From CADCWK01 sp965218235 (GTDB lineage: Bacteria; Chloroflexota; Chloroflexia; Thermomicrobiales; UBA6265): a DNA stretch of 64,000 bases. A program made the position numbers and the translations under genes. Location of the stretch: positions 1,798,001-1,862,000 of the forward strand of contig OZ244596.1 of assembly GCA_965218235.1 (NCBI GenBank). Reading direction: 5' to 3'. Numbering within the stretch: position 1 is the first letter of the stretch; each line of letters opens with the position of its first letter. Positions 49,411 through 58,022 of this stretch are shown piece by piece. The notes under the pieces were generated by a model, which was not told the origin of the DNA, did not search any database, and was given only the letters and a program-made list of their open reading frames with translations.

Positions 49411-52032
49411 GTGATCCTTGGGAGCCGGATTCGGCGCCCGGTGGCCGATTCGTTGGGATGGCGTGCTGACGTGGTGACGATGACCCAGCCATTGGAGTCC
49501 GGACCGATCGGCCCGTCCGTCCGGCCGGACGGCGATGATCAGTTTCCGGTCTGGTCGGCCGAATCGCTGATGGGCCGGGCCGATGACGTCGCCCGGATCA
49601 CGGGCCTCATCGAGGCCGGAACCCGGCTCATCACCGTGACCGGGCCCGGTGGTGTCGGCAAGACCCGGCTCGTCATCCATCTCGCCCGACGGATCGCCGC
49701 CGAGGAGTCGCGCCGTGTCGTCCTCGTCCCGCTGTCGGACTTCCGTCTGGTCGCCGATGCCATCCGGTCGATCGCATCGGTCCTCGATGTCCGGGCGATC
49801 CCGTCCGAGCTGGGCGATGACCAGCTTCCGGAAGGCGTCACCAGTGCACTGGGGGAATCCGGCACGCTGCTGGTGCTGGACAACGCCGAACACCTCCCGG
49901 ATCTCGCCGGCCTGGTCGATCAGCTGCTGATGGCGGCGCCCTCCCTCCAGATCGTCGTGACCTCGCAGCGCCGCCTGGCGCTCGGGATCGAGCGGGAGGA
50001 GCAGATCGCTCCGCTGTCCCTGCCGGATGTCCGTCGGTCATCCGGCTCCACGGGCCCGTCCCCCGCGTTGGAGCTCTTTATCTTCCACGCCCGGCGGGTG
50101 TGGCCGGAGTTCGATCTGACACCGGCCCTGCGCCCGGTCGTCACGGAGATCTGCCGGCAGGTCGACGGCGTGCCGCTGGCGATCGAGCTGGCGGCGGCGC
50201 GACTCCGGATCCTGAGCCCGACTCAGCTCCGGGACCGGCTGGCGGTCGGCCTACCGGCGCTGGGCGGCGGTCCCCGCGACCTCCCCGCCCGGCAGCAGAC
50301 GATCCGCGGCGCCATCGCTTGGGGCTACGATCTGCTCTCCCCGGTCGAGCAGCGCCTGTTCCGGCGGCTGACCGTCTTCATCGACGGCTTCGACCTCGTC
50401 ACCGCCGAGCAGGTCTGCGCCGATCCGGACGATGAGCCTGGCGATCCCCCGATCGCTCCTGACGCCGTGGTCGATCTGCTCTCCGGTCTTGTCGATGCCA
50501 GCTTCCTGACGAGCGAGCCGCGCGACGACGGCGAGCGCCGCTTCCTGATGCTCGGCATCATCCGGCGGTTCGGGCTCGAGCTCCTGGAGCGCAGCGGCGA
50601 GGGGGAACGGACCCGGCGCCGTCACGCCGTCTGGTTCGCCGGTCGGGCGGTCCTGGCCGAGCCCGCGATGCTCGGCAGCCAGCAGGCCGACTGGCTTCGC
50701 TGGCTGGATGGCAACGCCGCGAACGTCCGGGCGGCGGAGGAGACAACCTTCACCGTCGGACCGGTCGCCGACGGGGTTCGGCTCGTCGGTTCGCTCTGGC
50801 GGTACTGGGACATCCGGGGGCAGCTGGCGGAGGCCCGGCGGGCGATGGAGCGGGCGCTGCCGCACCTCGACGCCGTCCCGCCAGGGGCCCAGGCGACGCT
50901 ACTGACGAGCCTCGGGCATGTGCTGAGCGACCTCGGCGAGTACGAGTTGGCCGAGCGGCTCTACACGGACGCCCTCGTGATCCGGCGGGACGGGGACGAT
51001 CCCGGTCAGGTCGCCGGTCTCCTCAACATTCTCGGTATCCTGCTTCAGACCCGGGGTGAGTTTGAGCGGGCCCGCTCGCTCCATCAGGAGAGTCTCGCCA
51101 TCCGGACCCGGCGGCAGGAGCGGCGCGGCGTCGCGCTCAGTCTGCTGAACCTTGGCCGGGTGGCCTATCATCTCGGCGACTGTGACCGGGCGGCGGAGCG
51201 GGAATCCGAGGCGATCGCCATCCTGCACGAGCTTGGGGATCAGGACCAGATCGCCTACGCCTGCCATGCGATCGGCCTGACCGCCATCCGGCAGGGCCAG
51301 CCCGAATCGGCGCGAGCGCTGCTGACCCGGAGTGAGGGTCTGTTCGTCGAGCTCGGCGACCGCTTCGGCGTGGCGTACGCCAGGCAGGCGCTTGGGCAGA
51401 TCGCCCTGCTCGATGGTGACCGGGCTCGCGCGGCCGACCTGATGGGCCAGGCGATCGACCTGCGCCGTGACATCGGCTACGTCTGGGGTGTCGTCGACTC
51501 CACCGAAGGCATCGGCGAGCTGACGGCCATGGCTGGTCGGCCGGAGATCGCGTTGCAGCTGCTCCTGGTGGCCAACCGGTTCCGGGAGATGCTCGGTGCC
51601 CCGCTCGATGACACCGACAGGCATCGCCATGCCGCGACGGTTGCCAGACTGAGGCGTGAGCTTGGCCGGGTGCGGGCGGCCGAGTCGGCCAGCCGCGCCG
51701 GACTCCTGAGCCGCAACCAGACGGCGGAGCTGGCGTTGTCCGTCGCGACGGAGTTGGCGGCGACCGTTCCGGAACCGCCGGCTGATCGCCCGGTCACGAT
51801 CCATTCGGCAGCCCCGCCGGTAGCTGTTCCACCCGGACGCTACGGCCTGACGCCGCGTGAGCGCGAGGTGCTCAGCCTCGTCGCGGAGGGGAAGTCCGAC
51901 CGCGAGATCGCCGACCGCCTGTTCCTTAGCCGGCGGACCGTCTCCGAGCACGTCCGCCACATCCTCGGCAAGCTGGAGACCCCGACCCGGACCGCCGCGA
52001 CCGCCCTCGCGCTCCGGGCCGGTCTGATCTAG
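49411..52032 (+). CDS. Large LuxR-family regulator with STAND-type ATPase and TPR domains
   Basis: An 873-aa signal-integrating regulator. The order is an NB-ARC-like ATPase (P-loop VTGPGGVGKTRLV near residue 75-90, Walker B LLVLDNAEHL, and the GVPLAIELAAARL GxP motif), a winged/helical linker, TPR-like repeats from about 480 to 730 (GEYELAERLYTDALVIRRDG and following), and a C-terminal LuxR helix-turn-helix (LTPREREVLSLVAEGKSDREIADRLFLSRR quoted as LTPREREVLSLVAEGKSD). This matches the AfsR/MalT-like ligand-gated group. The start is uncertain: GTG 49411 with AGGAGG at 49394, or ATG 49480. No partner is evident; the treZ gene lies 62 bp upstream, but a regulatory link is unproven. Confidence 0.9.
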   Translation: MILGSRIRRPVADSLGWRADVVTMTQPLESGPIGPSVRPDGDDQFPVWSAESLMGRADDVARITGLIEAGTRLITVTGPGGVGKTRLVIHLARRIAAEESRRVVLVPLSDFRLVADAIRSIASVLDVRAIPSELGDDQLPEGVTSALGESGTLLVLDNAEHLPDLAGLVDQLLMAAPSLQIVVTSQRRLALGIEREEQIAPLSLPDVRRSSGSTGPSPALELFIFHARRVWPEFDLTPALRPVVTEICRQVDGVPLAIELAAARLRILSPTQLRDRLAVGLPALGGGPRDLPARQQTIRGAIAWGYDLLSPVEQRLFRRLTVFIDGFDLVTAEQVCADPDDEPGDPPIAPDAVVDLLSGLVDASFLTSEPRDDGERRFLMLGIIRRFGLELLERSGEGERTRRRHAVWFAGRAVLAEPAMLGSQQADWLRWLDGNAANVRAAEETTFTVGPVADGVRLVGSLWRYWDIRGQLAEARRAMERALPHLDAVPPGAQATLLTSLGHVLSDLGEYELAERLYTDALVIRRDGDDPGQVAGLLNILGILLQTRGEFERARSLHQESLAIRTRRQERRGVALSLLNLGRVAYHLGDCDRAAERESEAIAILHELGDQDQIAYACHAIGLTAIRQGQPESARALLTRSEGLFVELGDRFGVAYARQALGQIALLDGDRARAADLMGQAIDLRRDIGYVWGVVDSTEGIGELTAMAGRPEIALQLLLVANRFREMLGAPLDDTDRHRHAATVARLRRELGRVRAAESASRAGLLSRNQTAELALSVATELAATVPEPPADRPVTIHSAAPPVAVPPGRYGLTPREREVLSLVAEGKSDREIADRLFLSRRTVSEHVRHILGKLETPTRTAATALALRAGLI

Positions 52033-52244
52033 CCTTTGGCGCTGCATAGCCGGGGCAAGCAGCCCTGAATCGTCATATGCGCAGATGTACGGGTAGTCGC
52101 CCGGATCCCGCGAGTCCATCCTGAGATCAGGGTCGTAAGCGCCGCTGGCGACCGGGGACGGGGGAACAACGCGAACAACGCGGCGCGGACCGCACTCCCC
52201 CATCTCCGCTCTGACGACCGGGGTTGCTCGATTGGGGGTTCAGG

Positions 52245-52886
52245 ATGGGACGAATCGTCTCGCTCGCGATGGCACTGACCGTTGCACTATCGTTCGCACT
52301 CGTCGGTCTCGGGCAGGGTTCCGCCCAGGCTGCTGGCTCGGCGAAGGACGTCTACGTCGGATCGTACGACGGAAACGCTCTGGTACCGGGCGCCTGCCTG
52401 AAACTGGTGCCCTACAGTAATGTCGGCTGCGACCGAAACGGCGACGGGTATGTCTGGTTCCAGGCCATTCCGGTGGGTACGTACTCCATCGTCTACACAT
52501 CGGTCCCGCCCGGTTACGCGCTCCCGGCCGCGGAACAGCTTACGGTCTACCGGTCGCAGCGGACCGACGTTACGGTAGGTATTCCTTTGGCACGGTCGGG
52601 ATCATCGACGGCCGATGTCTCGATCCAGTCCTTCGATCTTGCGACGGGCGAGCTTCTCACGGGCGCGTGCTTCTCACTTCGGGACTACAGCAATGTTGGC
52701 TGCGACGAGAACGGCGACGGTCAGGTCGACTTCGCGGACATCCCTTACGGCACCTACATCGTCGACGTCGAGCGCTATCCCACCGGGACGACGCTTGCCT
52801 ATCCCGGCGGCTCGAACGATATCCTCGGGGTCAGCGCCTTCAGCGGGTCTCACACCGACAAGTCGATCATCTTCACCTACGACTGA
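52245..52886 (+). CDS. Secreted protein with two SpaA/prealbumin-like repeats carrying calcium loops
   Basis: A 213-aa exported protein. The signal peptide ends near AQAAG. Two tandem modules of about 85 residues each contain GAC-SNVGC and a DxNGDGxVxF loop (DRNGDGYVWF and DENGDGQVDF), followed by IPVGTYSI or IPYGTYIV. The loop matches EF-hand/dockerin calcium ligands, and the module looks like a SpaA or carboxypeptidase-regulatory beta sandwich. The paired cysteines probably form a disulphide in each module. ATG 52245 with GGGGG upstream is preferred over TTG 52224. A hairpin terminator follows. Likely a surface or matrix protein; function unknown. Confidence 0.8.
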   Translation: MGRIVSLAMALTVALSFALVGLGQGSAQAAGSAKDVYVGSYDGNALVPGACLKLVPYSNVGCDRNGDGYVWFQAIPVGTYSIVYTSVPPGYALPAAEQLTVYRSQRTDVTVGIPLARSGSSTADVSIQSFDLATGELLTGACFSLRDYSNVGCDENGDGQVDFADIPYGTYIVDVERYPTGTTLAYPGGSNDILGVSAFSGSHTDKSIIFTYD

Positions 52887-52918
52887 CAGACGATCACCGC
52901 GGCAGACGCGGGTTGAGC

Positions 52919-52952
52919 GCGATGGCACGGACGACGCGGTCCGTGCCATCGC
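52919..52952 (+). terminator. Hairpin terminator
   Basis: Perfect 14-bp arms GCGATGGCACGGAC (52919-52932) and GTCCGTGCCATCGC (52939-52952), loop of six, 32 bp after the calcium-loop protein stop. No U-tract. The sequence on to 53177 has no supported gene. Confidence 0.75.
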
Positions 52953-53177
52953 CATGTCGCCGAAGAGGAAGGATCGAGCCTCCTGAACGGTTATCGGACG
53001 ATGAGCCCTCCGCCGTAACGATTCACCGTCCGATCCGTCTATTGATGTATAGAGCCGTGAACCGCTGGAGTGGTTCGGATGTCCCTGGCATCCGGGTGAC
53101 CGGAACGGGCAGGGACCGGCCCTGGCGAGTGCAGCGAATCGCTGACCGACGAAGTCTTCAGGGAAAGGCACCGCGCG

Positions 53178-53756
53178 ATGCCTCGACTGCTCAATCTCGT
53201 CAGGGTGGTGCTGGTCTGGGCGATCGTGCTGAGCGGCGTGGTGATCATCGTGGCGGCCGTCGGCGCCCGCGTCGTCCGGCAGTATGGCGAGCATGGCGAT
53301 TGGGGGAACACGACGGCCACCGACGGACTCCAGCCGTGGCAGGCCTGGGCGCTGCTCTGCGTGCTCGGGACCGGGGTCCTCGTGATCGCCGCGCTGTGGG
53401 GCAACCGGCCGCGCTGGTGGCTGCTGCCGATCGCGGTCGCCGGCTTCGTCCTCCTCGCGGTGAACGCGAACGTCTGGCACGACCGGCTCCTGGCCGAGCA
53501 GTCGGGGCCACGGACCTACATCGCGGAGATTCCCGTCCGGTCGCCGGCCGGCCCAGCCCTGGACGAGCGCGGGTTCCCGCTCCACTACGAGTCGGTCGAG
53601 CGGGTCTACGAGATGCAAGTCTCGGCCGGAATCGAGGCGGTCATGGTCAGCAGCTTCGCCGCCGCCGGGCTTATCTCCTTGTTGATGTTGCTCGTCATCG
53701 CGGACGACCTGCTCCGTCGCCGGCGACCGGAAACGATGGCTGTCACCGCCCACTGA
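53178..53756 (+). CDS. Hypothetical membrane protein with four predicted helices
   Basis: A 192-aa protein. Hydrophobic segments lie at about residues 10-30, 55-72, 80-97 and 155-175. A soluble extracytoplasmic-sized segment (about 98-150) separates helices 3 and 4. A short Arg-rich cytoplasmic tail follows. I recognise no family. GGGAAAGG precedes ATG 53178 by about 10 bases. It is isolated between a terminator and a convergent regulator gene. Composition and hydropathy support a real gene. Confidence 0.65.
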   Translation: MPRLLNLVRVVLVWAIVLSGVVIIVAAVGARVVRQYGEHGDWGNTTATDGLQPWQAWALLCVLGTGVLVIAALWGNRPRWWLLPIAVAGFVLLAVNANVWHDRLLAEQSGPRTYIAEIPVRSPAGPALDERGFPLHYESVERVYEMQVSAGIEAVMVSSFAAAGLISLLMLLVIADDLLRRRRPETMAVTAH

Positions 53757-53855
53757 CCGGGTGCGCTCCTCCGTGGGCATTCCGCGACATCGCGTACCCT
53801 GCTCCTCATGTCGTTGAGTCCGGACCGATTACGACCGGACCCGCCCGGCGAATGT

Positions 53856-54632
53856 TCAGGCCGGAGAGCGGTAGGCGAGGCACTGTTCGTGGCTGCGCAC
53901 GGTGGCGACCAACACCTCGTCGAGGAACTGGCCGAGCTCGACGTGGACCCGGACCGCCCGCTTGGCGGCCAGGGCCTCGTCGTCGGTCAGCCCGATGATC
54001 GATCGGATCACGGGCACCCGGAAGTAGAGGAACGCTTCGACCGACTCGGCGACGTTGAGACCAGCCGAGGCGCTGACGCGACCGTAATGCTCGCCGATCT
54101 GGCGGGCCTCGCAGACCGCGGCGGCGCGCTCAGCCGACCCCGCGGGCGTCGTGACGAAGCGGCCGGCCAGGTCGATCAGGCGACGGCCGTGGCGGCGTAG
54201 GTCCTCCAGCATCGAAGGGGAGTAGGCGCGGTACCAGCGCCGGTCCCGGGCCGAGACGAACTGCTCGTCCTCATAGCCGGCGATCGAGCGTTCCGCGAGC
54301 GTCTGCCGGCCCAGCCGGGGACGGGTCTGGCGCCGGGGACCGTTGCCGATCAGCGCCCGGAGGGTTTCCTCACTGTAGCGGCGGTGGCCCCCCGGCGTCC
54401 GGAAGACAGGCACCTTCCCTGCGTCGCTCCAGCGCCGCAGGGTCGACTGGTCGACGCCAAGCAGCTTGCAGGCTGCGTTGATCGTCATCCATCGGCCCTG
54501 ATCGGGTGCCTGGTCGAGCAGGCGCTCCTCGGGGCGGTCACGGTCGCGTGCAGCGTCCGGACGGAGTTCCCCGTTTGGGTCGACGAGACCGATGGCATGT
54601 GGAAGTACACGTCCTAGAGAGCGGGTCGTCAT
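53856..54632 (-). CDS. MerR-type (BldC-like) DNA-binding regulator with a C-terminal helical domain
   Basis: A 258-aa protein. Residues about 48-95 are an excisionase/MerR-like winged helix (MTINAACKLLGVDQSTLRRW, then GKVPVFRTPGGHRRYSEETL). The last 130 residues are helical (RRLIDLAGRFVTTP, AESVEAFLYFRVPVI), resembling the RsbR/RsbRD-type N-terminal domain. A GAF or other known sensor is not evident. ATG 54632 follows GAAGG; in-frame ATG 54668 has no site. It lies 330 bp downstream of dnaA on the same strand but has its own promoter and a palindrome before its start. Confidence 0.8.
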   Translation of the reverse strand: MTTRSLGRVLPHAIGLVDPNGELRPDAARDRDRPEERLLDQAPDQGRWMTINAACKLLGVDQSTLRRWSDAGKVPVFRTPGGHRRYSEETLRALIGNGPRRQTRPRLGRQTLAERSIAGYEDEQFVSARDRRWYRAYSPSMLEDLRRHGRRLIDLAGRFVTTPAGSAERAAAVCEARQIGEHYGRVSASAGLNVAESVEAFLYFRVPVIRSIIGLTDDEALAAKRAVRVHVELGQFLDEVLVATVRSHEQCLAYRSPA

Positions 54633-54699
54633 CGCACCCTTCCAGGTTTTGCGCGAGCCGGACAGCACCGTGCGGCGGCGGGCGGCCCCAGATTCGCCA

Positions 54700-54775
54700 G
54701 CTCACCCAGGTGAGCCAGCGAACGTGTGCAATTCGCCCTGTCTGGACAGTGTAGCCCAGCGACCGCGGTTTGCAA
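54700..54775 (-). promoter_or_regulatory. Promoter and palindromic site before the MerR-type regulator
   Basis: Minus strand TTGCAA (54770-54775), 16-base spacer and TACACT (54748-54753). Downstream of the probable start of transcription is the palindrome GCTCACC-TG-GGTGAGC (54700-54715). It would suit negative autoregulation. The rest of 54633-54961 holds no gene. Confidence 0.55.
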
Positions 54776-54961
54776 CCTGACGACGCTGGATCCAGATTCA
54801 GATCGGCATCGGGATCGGCCTGTCGATGCGTTTCGACCGATCGTCCATCGCGGGTGCGGGGCACTTGCCCGATTGGCGCTGGCCGCTGACGTAGGGTCAA
54901 CCCCTACGACGTCTCGGTCGCCAAAACAGCCGTCGTCGCCCGCTCAGCCTGGTACGCGTAA

Positions 54962-56524
54962 TTATCGACTGCTCGTGAACAGCAGCTCCCGGATGGACAT
55001 GAGCTGGGATCTCAGGGCGCTGTCCGAGGCGAGGTCGGTCTCGATCCTGGTGATGCCGTGCATGACGGTCGTGTGGTCCCGGCCACCGAGGACCTGGCCG
55101 ATCTCGACCAGCGAGGCCGAGGTCTCGTTGCGGATCAGGTACATCGCGACCTGCCGGGGCCGGACGATGTCCTTGGTCCGGGTCTTCCCCTGGATCGCGC
55201 TGACCGACACCGCGTAGTGTCCGGCGACGATCTCGACGATAGCGCCGGGGTTGAGCTTCTTTCGGCGGCTGACCATCGCCGTCTCGGTCAGCGACTCCAT
55301 CGCCAGGTCCAGCGAGACCGGCCGGTTGGTCAGCTCGGCCCGGGCGACGATCGTGTTGAGTGCCCCTTCGAGCTCGCGAGTGTTCGACTGGTCCTTGCCG
55401 GCGATGTACTCGGCAACGTCGTCCGGGACGGCGATGCCCATCTCATCGCTCTTGGCCCGCAGGATCGCCATCCGCATCTCGTAGTCCGGCGCCTGGACAT
55501 CGGCGATCAGCCCACCCTCGAACCGGGACCGGAGGCGCTCCTCCAGCCCGCCGATCGACTTGGGCGGCTTGTCTGAGGTGATGATGACCTGCTTGCCGCC
55601 CTCGCGCAGCGCGTTGAAGGTGTGGAAGAACTCCTCCATCGTCGCTTCCTTGCCGGCGATGAACTGAATGTCGTCGATCATCAGGATGTCGATCAGCCGA
55701 TAGCGGTTGCGGAACTCCTCCATGTCCGTCCGGGCCCGGAGGGCGTTGATAAGGTCGTTGGTGAACTTCTCCGAAGAGACGTAGCGGATCACGAGATCGG
55801 GGTTGGCGGCGAGGGCCTTGAATCCGATCGCCTGAATGAGATGCGTCTTGCCAAGGCCGACCCCGCCGTAGACGTAGAACGGGTTGTATTTGACGCCGGG
55901 CCGGTCGGCGACGGCCAGCGAGGCGGCGTGGGCGAACCGGTTCGAGCCGCCGACGACGTAGGTCTCGTAGGTGTAGCGCGGGTTCAGCCCGTGGGCCGGA
56001 GCGGCCGAGAGCGACGCCTGATGGCGCTGGGGCGGCCGGTCGGCGACGGTCGGGAGCTCGGGTGCCGGGCGGGACCGGGAGTCGGACGACCGGGACGGAC
56101 GGGTCGGCGTTCGTCTCGGAGCCGGACCGGTACCACGGGAGGCGACGCGGGGCGCCGGGGATGGCGCGGCGTCATCGCCGGCGTCGTCCGACTCCGAATC
56201 GGTCGTGGCGCCGGTGCGGTCGGCCTCCTCAGGTGCCACCTGACCGGTGCGTTCCCGCAGCTGCGCCTCGATGCTGGACGTCATGACGATGAACCTTGCG
56301 CTGACTGGACTGCCAACGAAGTCCGACAGCGCCTTCTCGACCTCTTTGGCGTAGCGCTGCTGAAGCGTATTGGCGGTGACGGTGTTGGATGCGGCGATCG
56401 TGGCGACGTCGTTGTCGAGCGAGACCAGCACGGCCGTGTTGAGATAGTTCCGGAACACGTTGGCGCTCAGGCGGCTGCTCTTGAGTTCACCGAGGACGGC
56501 TTGCCAGAGTTGCGGCGCCTGCAT
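54962..56524 (-). CDS. dnaA: Chromosomal replication initiator DnaA
   Basis: The 520-aa replication initiator. Domain I is residues 1-90 (LWQAVLGELKSSRLSANVFRNYL in part LWQAVLGELKSSRL). Domain II is a long Arg/Pro/Ser-rich linker to about 185, longer than in E. coli. Domain III is the AAA+ core (NPFYVYGGVGLGKTHL with Lys near 226, LMIDDIQFIAGKEAT). Domain IV ends with the DnaA-box-reading GGRDHTTVMHGI. ATG 56524 gives a proper domain I; the frame stays open upstream to 56668. The promoter has a DnaA box. dnaN, recF and gyrB are not next to it, unlike many bacteria. Confidence 0.97.
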   Translation of the reverse strand: MQAPQLWQAVLGELKSSRLSANVFRNYLNTAVLVSLDNDVATIAASNTVTANTLQQRYAKEVEKALSDFVGSPVSARFIVMTSSIEAQLRERTGQVAPEEADRTGATTDSESDDAGDDAAPSPAPRVASRGTGPAPRRTPTRPSRSSDSRSRPAPELPTVADRPPQRHQASLSAAPAHGLNPRYTYETYVVGGSNRFAHAASLAVADRPGVKYNPFYVYGGVGLGKTHLIQAIGFKALAANPDLVIRYVSSEKFTNDLINALRARTDMEEFRNRYRLIDILMIDDIQFIAGKEATMEEFFHTFNALREGGKQVIITSDKPPKSIGGLEERLRSRFEGGLIADVQAPDYEMRMAILRAKSDEMGIAVPDDVAEYIAGKDQSNTRELEGALNTIVARAELTNRPVSLDLAMESLTETAMVSRRKKLNPGAIVEIVAGHYAVSVSAIQGKTRTKDIVRPRQVAMYLIRNETSASLVEIGQVLGGRDHTTVMHGITRIETDLASDSALRSQLMSIRELLFTSSR

Positions 56525-56567
56525 GGGATGATCGCTCCGGCGTGGTGTACGGACACACGATCGGAGC

Positions 56568-56596
56568 ACTGTAACATTCACCGAAAATGTGGACAA
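56568..56596 (-). promoter_or_regulatory. dnaA promoter overlapped by a DnaA box
   Basis: Minus strand TTGTCC (56591-56596), 17-base spacer and TACAGT (56568-56573). The -35 is the first part of TTGTCCACA (56588-56596), a DnaA box of the high-GC type. Binding would cover the -35, so negative autoregulation is likely. Only one box is seen, so this is not evidence of an origin. Confidence 0.75.
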
Positions 56597-56702
56597 CTCC
56601 CGCGACCAGATGTGATGTGTTGACCATGATGCGTCGCGCGGAGTGCCAGTCGCCATTGGTCGACGCACCTGGTAAGCCGTGAACGGGCTGTTGCGAGCGG
56701 CA

Positions 56703-56815
56703 GTCTCGCCTCGCGAAGGCCACCGCGACGGCCGGGCTCGCCAGCGTGGCGTGAGCGTCGACCTTACGAGAGGGTCGGCTCATGTCCCTCCGTCACGGGC
56801 CGCTCCGGCGGCCAG
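56703..56815 (-). repeat. REP-like repeats between dnaA and the ModB-like gene
   Basis: The minus strand at 56741-56703 reads GCGAGCCCGGCCGTCGCGG...GGCCTTCGCGAGGCGAGAC, close to the core at 62778-62815. A second partial copy (CTGGCCGCCGGAGCGGCCCG, then ending GGAGGGAC) lies at 56815-56784. Confidence 0.55.
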
Positions 56816-56822
56816 ACGACCG

Positions 56823-57686
56823 TCAGAAGGAGCGGTCCCGGCTGACAAGGCGGGAGATGAGCAGGATCACGACCGAGCCGATGAGGAGGATGATTGCGAG
56901 GAGGAGCGCGGCGGGCAGATCACCGGAGCCGTACTCGCCGTAGATTGCCAGCGGCATCGTCTGGGTGGTCCCGGCGAGGTTGCCGGCGAACATGATCGTC
57001 GCGCCGAACTCGCCCAGCGCCCTAGCCCAGGCCAGGACGGCCCCGGCGGCGAGGCCCGGCCGGGCCAGCGGCAGGGTGATCGTCCGAAAGACGGTGCCGG
57101 GCGGGGCGCCGAGGTCGGCTGCCGCCGCCTCGAGGTCGGCCTCGATCCGGTTGAAGCCGCTCCGGGTCGCCCGGATGTAGAACGGCGCGGCGACGAAGAC
57201 CTGGGCGATGACGACGGCGACGGCGGTGAACGGGATCGTGATGCCCCAGTCCGCCAGCGTCCCGCCCAGCACGCCACGGCGCCCGAACGCCATCAGCAGG
57301 GCGATCCCGGCGACGGCGGGCGGCAGGACGATCGGGAGGTCGACGAGTGTGTCGACCAGCCACCGGCCAGGAAATGGCCGGCGGGCCAGGACGTAGGCCA
57401 GCGGTGTCCCGAAGACGACGATCACGAGCATGGCGATCGCCGTCGTGACGATGCTCAGCGTCAGCGCCTGGCGGAAGGTCGAGAGGGTGTCGGAGGTAAC
57501 GGCGGGGCCGTACTGGGCCGTCCGCCAGATCAGTGCGGCCAGCGGCACGACGATGAACAGCGCCAGGATCAGCGCCAGTGGCCAGATCGCGAACTCGAAC
57601 CCCGATGGATGCCGCTGGCGACCCGCCGGTGGTCGCGTTCGGTGCGGCGTCGGTTCGATCGCGTCGAGCTGGGTCTCAGTCACCAT
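56823..57686 (-). CDS. modB: Molybdate/tungstate-type ABC transporter permease (ModB-like)
   Basis: A 287-aa permease homologous to ModB/CysT-type oxyanion permeases. It has six helices. LVDLPIVLPPAVAGIALLMAFGRRG in part (LPIVLPPAVAGIALLMAFG) is a strong ModB motif, and the EAA loop is LEAAAADLGAPPGTVFRTITLP in part (AAADLGAPPGTVF) with WARALGEFGATIMFAGN following. ATG 57686 lacks a clear ribosome site. No modA or modC lies next to it; a 227-bp inverted repeat is upstream and dnaA downstream. Molybdate is likelier than sulphate from the motif, but a single subunit does not settle it. Confidence 0.85.
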   Translation of the reverse strand: MVTETQLDAIEPTPHRTRPPAGRQRHPSGFEFAIWPLALILALFIVVPLAALIWRTAQYGPAVTSDTLSTFRQALTLSIVTTAIAMLVIVVFGTPLAYVLARRPFPGRWLVDTLVDLPIVLPPAVAGIALLMAFGRRGVLGGTLADWGITIPFTAVAVVIAQVFVAAPFYIRATRSGFNRIEADLEAAAADLGAPPGTVFRTITLPLARPGLAAGAVLAWARALGEFGATIMFAGNLAGTTQTMPLAIYGEYGSGDLPAALLLAIILLIGSVVILLISRLVSRDRSF

Positions 57687-57771
57687 GGTCGTTGACGGTG
57701 GTGCTCGCGGTCGAGCCAACTCCGCGACCAGGCGACGTCCGCCACCGACCGAGACGGGGAGGCGTTCGGGT

Positions 57772-57998
57772 GGCGAGGCAGACCCCTCCCCCGGCCCCTC
57801 CCCGGCTCGGTTCGTCGTCCCTCCTTACCGCCCGGAGAGGGGAGGAGTCCTGACGGAGAGAGCGTTCTCGCTCGTGCCCAAGGCGGAGAACCTTCCCAGG
57901 AAGGCGAAGTCGACCAGCGTGAAGCCCCTCTCCGGGCGATGACGAGCCGAAGCGACGAGTCAAGCCGGGGAGGGGCTTGGCGAGGGGTTTGCCCCTCC
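57772..57998. repeat. 227-bp element with C-rich terminal inverted repeats
   Basis: The left arm (about 57772-57842, CCCCTCCCCGGCTCGGTTCG then GCCCGGAGAGGGG) matches, with short gaps, the complement of the right arm (about 57922-57998, CCCCTCCCCGGCTTGACTCG then GCCCGGAGAGGGG). The 80-bp centre has no gene. It fills the gap between the ModB-like gene and the SnoaL-like gene. Confidence 0.6.
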
Positions 57999-58022
57999 AC
58001 CGCCACGAGAACGACCGGCAAC

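Noticed and set aside
56568..56700. Replication origin next to dnaA
   Set aside because: Only one DnaA box and no A+T-rich unwinding region were seen, so an origin call is not supported.
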